Shown here: one piece after another, positions 1 to 5,566 of the stretch | How the letters are laid out: the number at the start of each line of letters is the position of its first letter | Position numbering within the stretch: position 1 is the first letter of the stretch | Source of the DNA: Gemmatimonadota bacterium | GTDB lineage: Bacteria > Gemmatimonadota > Gemmatimonadetes > Gemmatimonadales > Gemmatimonadaceae | Direction: 5' to 3' | Length of the DNA: 6,844 nt | NCBI GenBank assembly: GCA_003142495.1 | Contig: PLMM01000339.1 | Coordinates: 1 to 6,844, forward strand | Position numbers and translations under genes: made by a program | The notes under the pieces: generated by a model | The model's database searches: none | Seen by the model: only the letters and a program-made list of their open reading frames with translations | What the model was told of the DNA's origin: nothing

Positions 1-2
1 CG

Positions 3-2630
3 CGTGCGTCCGGGGCTTTCCTCGATCCCGCTTCGGTGCGGCGCACCATGCTCGCCAACGGGCTCACGGTGCTCCTGCGCCGCGACGACAGCGCGCCGGT
101 GGTCGCGATCGTCACGCACGTGAAGGCCGGCTACTTCGACGAGAGCGATGACGTCGTCGGGATCGCGCACGTGCTCGAGCACATGTTCTTCAAGGGCACG
201 CTCGCGCGCGCCGTTGGCGAGATCTCCAAGGAGACGAAGGCCGCGGGCGGCTATCTGAACGCGGGCACGATCTACGATCGCACGAGCTATTACACTGTTC
301 TCCCCTCCGCGAGCTTCGCGCGCGGCCTCGACATCCAGCGCGATGCGTACGCCGATTCCGTCATCGATGCGGCGGAGCTGGCGAAGGAGCTCGAGGTGAT
401 CATCCAGGAGGCGAAGCGCAAAGCGGACAATCCATCCGCCGTCGCCTCCGAGACTTTGTTCGAGTTGCTCCACGACGTACATCGCATCCGCCGCTGGCGG
501 ATAGGCCGCGAGCCCGGACTTCGCCGGCTCACGCGGGATGCTCTCGTCGGCTTCTACCGCAACTTTTACCGGCCGCGCCAGACGATTCTGAGCATCGTCG
601 GCGCGATCGATCTGGATAGCGCGCAACGCGAGGTCGAGAGGCTGTACGGATCGCTGGCCGATGTGCCCGTGATTCCAAACGTCGGCCCGCGCGAGCCCGC
701 GCACGCGGAGTTCCGCTATCGCGAGCTCGAGGGCGACATCACCCAGACACAGCTCTCTTTCGGCTGGCGCGCGCCGGGCTCGCTGCACCCCGACACGCCG
801 TTGCTCGAGCTCGCGGGGACGATGCTGGGCAGCGGGCGCGGCTCGCGCCTCTATCGCGCGGTGCGCGAGCGCAAGCTGGCGACGTCGGTGTCGGCGTACG
901 ACTACACGCCAACCGAGGTCGGCGTCTTCGTCATCCACGCGGAAGGACCGCCCGAGCACACGATCGACGCCGCGCGCAACGTGTGGGCGCAACTCGCCGA
1001 TGTCCGCGCCAACGGCTTCTCGAGCGACGAGCTCAATCGCGCGCGCCAGCTGCTCGAGGCGCGCTTCGTTCGCCGCCTCGAAACCATGGAAGGGCAGGCG
1101 AACTATCTCGCCGAGTGGGAGGCGCTCGGCGACTGGCAAATGGGCGAGCGCGAGCTGAATCGGCTGATGACCGCGAGCGCCAGAGAGGTGAGCGACGCCG
1201 TGCGCCGCCATCTCGACGAGAATTCCGCCGGCGTAATCGTCTATCGCCCGCGCACATCGCCCGCGCTCGCGAGCGATGCCGCGGCGATGCTCGCTCTCTT
1301 GCGATCTCCCGGCGCCGCGCCGCTCGCACCGGTGCCCGCACCGAAGCACGTCGCGCCCGCCTCTATTTCCCGCGCACGGTTCGAGCGCGAGGAAGGGCGC
1401 GTGCGCGTGTATCGCACGGAGTCGAACGTCCCGATCCTCGTGCTGCGGCGCCCTGGCGCGCCGCTCGTGCAGCTCGGCGTGCACGTCGCCGGTGGTGCGA
1501 CGCAGGAGCCGGCGTCGCACGCGGGGCTCACGTCGCTGCTCACGCGCACGTCGGTGAAGGGCACGCGCACGCGCTCCGCCGCGCAGATCGCCGAGGATGG
1601 CGAGCTGCTCGGCGGCTCGGTGAGCGGTGGGGCGAGCGCGGAGAGCTTCAGTTGGGGGATCTCCGTGCCGGCGCGCCACACGGGTGCGGCGCTCGAGCTG
1701 CTCTCCGATGTCGTGCAGCACGCGACGTTCGAGCCCGTGGCGCTCGAGACGGAGCGCACGCTCGCGATCGCGGATCTCGAGATGCTGAAGGACGACATGT
1801 ACAGATATCCGCTGCGGCTGCTCACGGCCGCGGCGTTTGCGGGACATCCGTTCGGCGTGCCCGCGTCGGGCACGGAGGAGTCGCTCGCCGCGGTGAGCGC
1901 GGACGATGTGCGCGATTGGCATCGCTCGCACGTGCTCGATGGCTCGAGCGTGATCGCGATCGTCGGCGACGTGGATGCGGATGAGATCGCGGCCATCGCC
2001 GCCGCGCGCTTCGCCGGGCTCACGTGGCGCGAGCTCGCACCGCTCGCCGCGCCCGCGTGGCCCGGCGCGCCGATGCTGATCGCCGAGTCGCGCGACAAGG
2101 CGCAGAGCGCGCTCGCGCTCGCATTCCCGTCGCCCGCGCGCGAGGAAGACGCGCGCATCGCCGCGGAGCTGATCGCCGGCGTCGCGAGCGGTCTCGGTGG
2201 ACGCTTCTTCGATCAGCTGCGCGATCGCCAGTCGCTCGCCTACACCGTGAGCGCCTTCACCTCCGAGTGGCGCAACGCGGGCATGTTCATCTCCTACATC
2301 GCGACGGGCCCGGAGAAGGAAGAGATCGCGCGCGTGGGGCTGCTCGCCGAGTTCGCGAAGCTGCGCGACGAGCCGGTGACGGGCGCGGAGCTCGCGCAGG
2401 CGAAGGAGTACGCGATCGGCACGCACGCCATTCGCTCGCAGAGCGGCGGCGCGCTCCTCGGTGAGCTGATCGAGGCGTGGCTCTTCGGCCGCGGCCTGGG
2501 CGAGATCGACGAGCACGACGCGCGCATCCGCCGCGTGACCGCGCGCGAGATGCAGGAGCTGGCGAATCGCTACTTCGACGAGCGCGCGCTGGTGCAGTCG
2601 GTGATCCGCGGCGCGGGGCGCAGCGTCTAG
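3..2630 (+). CDS. M16 family zinc metallopeptidase (pitrilysin/insulinase-like, two-unit single chain), 5'-partial
   Basis: Zinc-dependent endopeptidase that would cleave small proteins or peptides inside a closed clamshell chamber. Numbering is from the GTG at 36. The inverted zinc motif HVLEH is at residues 45-49 (zinc ligands H45 and H49, general base E48). The distal acidic pair E118 and E125 lies seven residues apart in ELEVIIQE, with E125 the expected third ligand. The first C-terminal M16 domain begins near residue 165 (LTRDALVGFYRNFYRP). A second M16 unit covers about 440-864. It has no HxxEH but keeps the substrate-binding Arg/Tyr pair (R729 and Y736 in LRDRQSLAY), as expected for an active-plus-inactive pair. 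The GTG at 36 has no well-placed Shine-Dalgarno. The frame stays open leftwards and reads RASGAFLDPASV, which fits the family N-terminus, so the true start is probably outside the window. For that reason a signal peptide cannot be judged. It converges on the next gene. The family is secure; substrate and location are not. Confidence 0.93.
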   Translation, partial: RASGAFLDPASVRRTMLANGLTVLLRRDDSAPVVAIVTHVKAGYFDESDDVVGIAHVLEHMFFKGTLARAVGEISKETKAAGGYLNAGTIYDRTSYYTVLPSASFARGLDIQRDAYADSVIDAAELAKELEVIIQEAKRKADNPSAVASETLFELLHDVHRIRRWRIGREPGLRRLTRDALVGFYRNFYRPRQTILSIVGAIDLDSAQREVERLYGSLADVPVIPNVGPREPAHAEFRYRELEGDITQTQLSFGWRAPGSLHPDTPLLELAGTMLGSGRGSRLYRAVRERKLATSVSAYDYTPTEVGVFVIHAEGPPEHTIDAARNVWAQLADVRANGFSSDELNRARQLLEARFVRRLETMEGQANYLAEWEALGDWQMGERELNRLMTASAREVSDAVRRHLDENSAGVIVYRPRTSPALASDAAAMLALLRSPGAAPLAPVPAPKHVAPASISRARFEREEGRVRVYRTESNVPILVLRRPGAPLVQLGVHVAGGATQEPASHAGLTSLLTRTSVKGTRTRSAAQIAEDGELLGGSVSGGASAESFSWGISVPARHTGAALELLSDVVQHATFEPVALETERTLAIADLEMLKDDMYRYPLRLLTAAAFAGHPFGVPASGTEESLAAVSADDVRDWHRSHVLDGSSVIAIVGDVDADEIAAIAAARFAGLTWRELAPLAAPAWPGAPMLIAESRDKAQSALALAFPSPAREEDARIAAELIAGVASGLGGRFFDQLRDRQSLAYTVSAFTSEWRNAGMFISYIATGPEKEEIARVGLLAEFAKLRDEPVTGAELAQAKEYAIGTHAIRSQSGGALLGELIEAWLFGRGLGEIDEHDARIRRVTAREMQELANRYFDERALVQSVIRGAGRSV

Positions 2631-2644
2631 CGTCTGGCGTCTAG
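2624..2644. repeat. Three tandem copies of heptamer CGTCTRG at the convergent gene junction
   Basis: CGTCTAG (2624-2630), CGTCTGG (2631-2637) and CGTCTAG (2638-2644) are in perfect register. The first copy contains the TAG stop of the M16 peptidase gene. The array fills almost all of the 17-bp gap before the stop of the opposing gene at 2648. It is not an inverted repeat and has no T-tract, so it does not look like an intrinsic terminator. It may be a small slippage-generated repeat. Confidence 0.6.
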
Positions 2645-2647
2645 CTA

Positions 2648-4180
2648 CTACGGCGCCGCGTTCTCGCTCAGCACGCGGATCGCGCGCGCGAGCGTCGCGG
2701 CCGCGGGTCGCACGCGCCCGCCCGGCGCACGAAGCCCGATCGGTGTCCCGTAGTCGCTCGCCTCGAGCACGATCACACCCTTCACGGCGCGCCGGCTCGT
2801 TGCCCACGCGAGCGTTCCCCAGATCGCGCTCGCCTGACTCACCTCTCCGTGCGCCATCGGCAGCCCGCCGGCCTCGAGCACCCAGTGCTCCTTCGGCTCG
2901 GGATAGCTGTTGAGCCAACTGTCCGCGGTGCGCATGTGCGCGTCGAGCGTGGCCGCGCCGCCGAGCCAGGGGAAGAGTGTGAAGCCGATCGCGTCGACGG
3001 GAGAGTTCGGCGCGGCGGCCCACGCGTAGAGGGCGCTGTCCCGCGCGCCGAAGCCGCCGACGTGTGCGAGCACGCGCACCTTCGGATTCGCCTGGTGCGC
3101 GATCAGCGCGGCGTGCCGAAAGTAGGCGATCCAGAGCGCGATCGGGATGCGGCCGAGTGCACGCGATGCGGCCCCGTTGGGATCGATGGCGGGGACGATG
3201 AAGTCCGGATGCAGCGCGCGCACGATGCGCGCGAGATCCGACGCGCGCGCGTCGAAGTACGCGGCCTGTTGCGCGGGCGCGGGCCTGGGCTCGTTCGAGA
3301 GGTCGAGCGCGATGAAGAGCTGGCGATCGCCGCGCTGGTCCGCGAGCGAGTGCGCGAGCGAGTCGAGCGACACGTTGCTCGTTCCCTCCGGCGCTACGTA
3401 GACGGCGAGCGCCTGCGCACCGACGGTGTCCGCGAGGTCGAGATCGCCCTCGAGCGCGAGCGGCGGCGGCCCGCTCGTGAGCGTCGGGAAGATCTTGAGG
3501 CCGATCGCGAAGTCGCTGTCGGCGCGCTCGGTGAGCCGCTGGCTCGCGTAGTTCGCATAGCTCCGCACCGCCTTGGTCGCCGACGGCACATCGAGCACGA
3601 TGATCGTTCCCCAGATCGCCGCGAGCACGGCGACCGCGGTGCGGAGCACGGTGCCGGCGCCACGATGGCCGGGCGTCGGCGGCGCGACGATCGGGATGTG
3701 GAGGAAGTACGGCAGAAAGAGTGCGAGCGGACTCGCGCTGTACGCGAGCGAGCTTGCGTCGGCGGCCGAGAGCGTGAGGATGGGCAGCGGCACGTCGTAG
3801 CCGCGATAGATGGCGTAGCGCGCGACGGCGACGACCGCGATCACGATGTCGTAGCCCGCGATCGGCGCGCCGATGAGCGGCGCGACCGCGCGCTGCGAGA
3901 GCGCGTACGCGGCCTGGATGGCGATCACGATCGCGGTTGCGGGCCACACCCACGCCAGCGTGTAGAGCGCACGCCCGGTGAGCACCGACGTCGAGACGAG
4001 CAACACGGTGAGGGCAGGGAGGAGCAGCAGCCCGCACAGCGCGCACAGAAAGGCCATCGAGCGCTGCGTGGATTGCAGGCGCGCCGCGCGGCCGGAGATC
4101 GTGAGATTCCAGATGATGACGAGCGCGGAAAGCACGAGGTGCGCCGTGGCGAGCTGCGCCGGCGCGAGGAGTGTGCTCAT
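2648..4180 (-). CDS. Polytopic membrane protein with extracytoplasmic TIM-barrel, glycoside-hydrolase-like domain
   Basis: Protein of 510 residues with no family name I can assign. The N-terminal 200 residues hold about six hydrophobic helices, near 10-29, 42-66, 70-93, 103-123, 145-166 and 180-198. The rest is soluble and shows eight evenly spaced strand-like segments expected of a TIM barrel: about 224-231, 256-263, 287-294, 327-333, 368-374, 396-402, 431-436 and 467-472. The tail resembles clan-A glycoside hydrolases: a DAIGFTLFPW strand, then HWVLEAGG with E436 at the nucleophile position, then VLEASDYG. Counting strands puts D333 (VPAIDPNG) at the usual acid/base position on strand 4. 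An NEP motif (296-298) sits at the end of strand 3. Activity is therefore uncertain. The ATG overlaps the stop of the SpeD-like gene in ATGA, and the only purine-rich stretch (GAGG) is 13 bp upstream, so translation is probably coupled. Orientation of the barrel outside the cytoplasm is inferred. A sugar-binding or pseudoenzyme role is also possible. Confidence 0.8.
   Translation of the reverse strand: MSTLLAPAQLATAHLVLSALVIIWNLTISGRAARLQSTQRSMAFLCALCGLLLLPALTVLLVSTSVLTGRALYTLAWVWPATAIVIAIQAAYALSQRAVAPLIGAPIAGYDIVIAVVAVARYAIYRGYDVPLPILTLSAADASSLAYSASPLALFLPYFLHIPIVAPPTPGHRGAGTVLRTAVAVLAAIWGTIIVLDVPSATKAVRSYANYASQRLTERADSDFAIGLKIFPTLTSGPPPLALEGDLDLADTVGAQALAVYVAPEGTSNVSLDSLAHSLADQRGDRQLFIALDLSNEPRPAPAQQAAYFDARASDLARIVRALHPDFIVPAIDPNGAASRALGRIPIALWIAYFRHAALIAHQANPKVRVLAHVGGFGARDSALYAWAAAPNSPVDAIGFTLFPWLGGAATLDAHMRTADSWLNSYPEPKEHWVLEAGGLPMAHGEVSQASAIWGTLAWATSRRAVKGVIVLEASDYGTPIGLRAPGGRVRPAAATLARAIRVLSENAAP
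4177..4180 (-). other. ATGA start/stop overlap coupling the SpeD-like and membrane genes
   Basis: On the minus strand the four bases ATGA contain both the ATG of the membrane protein gene and the TGA of the SpeD-like gene. The region just upstream (GAGG, then 13 bases of GC-rich sequence) has no well-spaced Shine-Dalgarno. Terminating ribosomes probably restart here, which would tie the two protein levels together. Confidence 0.75.
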
Positions 4181-4542
4181 CCGCGCGCGCGAACCTCGCT
4201 GCGCAGCTCCTTCGGCGCGAGGCGGCGGGTGAAGACGTCGAGTGCCTTCTGCGCGTCGCGCGTCGCGGGGGCGAGAATGTCGAGCAGCAGCGTCTCGCGA
4301 TCGGGAAGCGTGCGCAGCGTGATGTGGCAGGCGTCGAGGAAGAGCACCGCAGCGACGCCGCCATCAGGGAGCTGGCGCACGACCGGCGCGCCGATGATCG
4401 AGAAGCCCGCGGCGCTCGCCGCCGCGATCAAGAGCCCCGTGAGCCCAGACGCATCGCGCAGCGCGGCCGCCGCGACTCCGGTGAGGTCGGCGATGACGTG
4501 CGTGAAGGCCCCGGCCTCACTGTGCGACTGCATCTTCGTCAT
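4177..4542 (-). CDS. Degenerate S-adenosylmethionine decarboxylase (SpeD-like) protein lacking catalytic residues
   Basis: Protein of 121 residues, close to the length of bacterial class 1B SpeD proenzymes. The fold signature is clear: HVIADLTGV (15-23), an alpha-helical LTGLLIAAASAAGF (34-47), then LPDGGVAAVLFLDACHITLR (58-77) and LPDRETLLLDIL (79-90). These align with the SpeD pattern P-x-G-V-S-G-V, E-S-H-x-x-I-H-T-W-P-E and D-x-F-T-C-G. In active SpeD the Ser of ESH self-cleaves to form the pyruvoyl cofactor, a His five residues later assists, and the Cys of TCG is the catalytic acid. Here these positions are C72, R77 and P92, and the Glu before the Ser is A71. Decarboxylation is therefore unlikely, and a binding or structural role is more likely. 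The ATG at 4542 is used; another ATG three codons later is possible, and neither has a strong ribosome binding site. No spermidine synthase gene is present. Family assignment is from remembered motifs. Confidence 0.78.
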   Translation of the reverse strand: MTKMQSHSEAGAFTHVIADLTGVAAAALRDASGLTGLLIAAASAAGFSIIGAPVVRQLPDGGVAAVLFLDACHITLRTLPDRETLLLDILAPATRDAQKALDVFTRRLAPKELRSEVRARG

Positions 4543-4587
4543 CGCGATCCGCCAATCATCGACGGGAGCGCCCAGCTCGATCGAACG

Positions 4588-4950
4588 CTACTGCTTCGTG
4601 AGGCTGAGCTCTGCGAAGTTGTCGCTGCTATTGAAGACCGTTCCGGAGACACTGTCGGGCGTGACGTACGTTCCCTCGTAGTACTGGGGGTTGTTCCCGC
4701 CCGTCGAGCGCATGGTGAAATGGAGAGGCGTCGCAGTCCCGCTGATCGTGAAGGAGAGATCGCCGCCGGAATCCGCGATCCACATCCCCGTGCCCGAGAC
4801 GCTGTTCCCGCTCTGCGCCGCGACGATCGTGAAGTTGAGGCCGTGCGTCGCGCCGACCCACGTTCCCGCAAACGAGTCCTGAGGCGCCGTGACGTCACTG
4901 CCGCAACCCAGCAGCGCGATCACGGGCAACACGAGCGTGATCATTCGCAC
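4588..4950 (-). CDS. Small predicted lipoprotein, beta-rich, function unknown
   Basis: Protein of 120 residues. It starts with a short basic end and a hydrophobic core (about 4-14), ending in the lipobox L13-L14-G15-C16, so C16 should be lipidated after cleavage by signal peptidase II. Residue +2 is Gly, not Asp, which leaves outer-membrane sorting possible. The mature part alternates short hydrophobic strands with Gly/Ser/Asn turns (GTWVGATHGLNFTIV, SVSGTGMWI, LSFTISG, YYEGTYVTPDSVSGTVF). This suggests a small beta-barrel or beta-sandwich resembling the short GTW-type lipoproteins common in Gemmatimonadota. There is no other cysteine and no catalytic motif. GTG 4950 is chosen over ATG 4944 because GGAGG lies seven bases upstream of it. 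Base composition looks lower in GC than its neighbours: 35 of 60 bases at 4621-4680 against 44 of 60 at 4201-4260. The gene follows the cyclic-nucleotide-binding gene by 70 bp and precedes the SpeD-like gene by 45 bp. I do not recognise a function. Confidence 0.82.
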   Translation of the reverse strand: MRMITLVLPVIALLGCGSDVTAPQDSFAGTWVGATHGLNFTIVAAQSGNSVSGTGMWIADSGGDLSFTISGTATPLHFTMRSTGGNNPQYYEGTYVTPDSVSGTVFNSSDNFAELSLTKQ

Positions 4951-4957
4951 TTGAAAG

Positions 4958-4962
4958 CCTCC
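4958..4962 (-). promoter_or_regulatory. Strong Shine-Dalgarno (GGAGG) for the lipoprotein gene
   Basis: GGAGG on the minus strand is separated by seven bases (CTTTCAA) from the GTG at 4950 and by 13 from the ATG at 4944. The spacing supports GTG as the start. It is the best ribosome binding site in the window and suggests the lipoprotein is translated independently and well. Confidence 0.7.
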
Positions 4963-5020
4963 GACAAAGATGCCTTAACATGTCGAATGACGGCGACGAG
5001 CGCAGCACCTGATGCCCACT

Positions 5021-5485
5021 CTAGAACATCGAGAGCGCGAGGAACGATCTGAGCGAATCGTTCGTCGCGCGCAGGCGCCCGCTCAGCATCCGCACCACCG
5101 CCCACAGCACCTTGTACCCGAGATCCCGATTGAACTCGAGCAGCATCTCGAACTCCGAGCGCGAGATCGTCAGCACCGTGGTGCCCCCGTGCGAGATCGC
5201 GTCCGTGGACCGCTCGCTCCGGTCGAACACCGCCATCTCGCCGAACATCGCGCCGCGCTTGAGCACGGCCAGCGCCTCCTCACCCGCGCCCGGAATCTGA
5301 CGGCTGATGCGCACGCCACCTTCCACGATGATGAACAGACGATTCCCCGGCTCACCCTCGTGGAAGATGTACTCCCCCGATTCGTAGCTCTTCGATTCGC
5401 ACAGCTCCGCGATCTTCCCGAGCTCGTCGGCGGTGAGCGCTGTGAACAGCGGAAGGGGGCGAAGGAGCTCGAGAGTGGCGGACAT
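5021..5485 (-). CDS. Stand-alone cyclic nucleotide-binding domain protein (Crp-like, no DNA-binding domain)
   Basis: Protein of 154 residues made of one cNMP-binding domain plus a C-terminal helix. An N-terminal helix (LRPLPLFTALTADELGKIAE, 8-27) leads into the jelly-roll barrel: the YESGEYIFHEGEPGNRLFII segment (34-53), the VEGGVRIS strand, then the phosphate-binding cassette at 81-96, FGEMAVFDRSERSTDA. E83 and R92 of the cassette are the residues expected to bind ribose and phosphate, although the usual R-[TS]-A after the arginine is R-S-T. The last 45 residues form an amphipathic helix like the Crp C-helix, with no helix-turn-helix after it. It cannot be a Crp-type transcription factor on its own and may instead bind a partner protein. 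The ATG at 5485 has an in-frame TAG two codons upstream, which fixes the start, but there is no good Shine-Dalgarno. It lies between the TPR gene (81 bp upstream) and the lipoprotein gene. Whether it binds cAMP, cGMP or nothing cannot be told. Confidence 0.9.
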   Translation of the reverse strand: MSATLELLRPLPLFTALTADELGKIAELCESKSYESGEYIFHEGEPGNRLFIIVEGGVRISRQIPGAGEEALAVLKRGAMFGEMAVFDRSERSTDAISHGGTTVLTISRSEFEMLLEFNRDLGYKVLWAVVRMLSGRLRATNDSLRSFLALSMF

Positions 5486-5487
5486 GC

Positions 5488-5527
5488 TCTATGGACGAGT
5501 GAAGCAGGGCAGATGGTTCTATGGACG
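5488..5527. repeat. 10-bp direct repeat (TCTATGGACG) upstream of the cyclic nucleotide-binding gene
   Basis: Identical copies at 5488-5497 and 5518-5527 start 30 bp apart, close to three helical turns, within the 81-bp gap before the ATG at 5485. In the transcribed direction they read CGTCCATAGA. The distal copy could overlap a -10 element (an ATAGAA hexamer 17 bp after TTCCGA), so they could be regulator sites or the trace of a small duplication. Neither role is shown by the sequence. Confidence 0.4.
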
Positions 5528-5566
5528 TCTCACGCGAAGTCGGAAACACCGGCACGCCCCACCAGG

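Noticed and set aside
983..1984. Plus-strand open frame of 333 codons in another frame of the M16 gene
   Set aside because: It is very Arg/Ala-rich and overlaps conserved M16 sequence. No frameshift is needed to read the peptidase through.
1241..2158. Minus-strand open frame of 305 codons inside the M16 gene
   Set aside because: It is Ser/Ala/Arg-rich with no domain signature and lies wholly within the conserved peptidase on the other strand.
2607..2660. Inverted repeat CGCGGCGC (2607-2614) / GCGCCGCG (2653-2660) across the convergent gene ends, as a possible bidirectional terminator
   Set aside because: The loop would be 38 bases, there is no T-tract on either strand, and both arms lie in coding sequence. 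Eight-base all-G/C matches are common by chance in this composition.
4543..4587. GAGC/GCTC mini-hairpin after the lipoprotein stop as a terminator
   Set aside because: The stem is only four base pairs and no T-run follows, so I see no terminator between the lipoprotein and SpeD-like genes.
2849..4681. Plus-strand open frame of 610 codons antisense to the membrane, SpeD-like and lipoprotein genes
   Set aside because: The translation is dominated by Arg, Glu, Asp and Ala with no hydrophobic core or motif, and it crosses three genes that have convincing family signatures on the minus strand. It is a by-product of GC-rich codon usage.
5486..5566. Possible sigma-70-type promoter for the cyclic nucleotide-binding gene (TTCCGA, 17 bases, ATAGAA on the minus strand)
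   Set aside because: Both hexamers match the consensus poorly, so it is mentioned only with the direct repeat.
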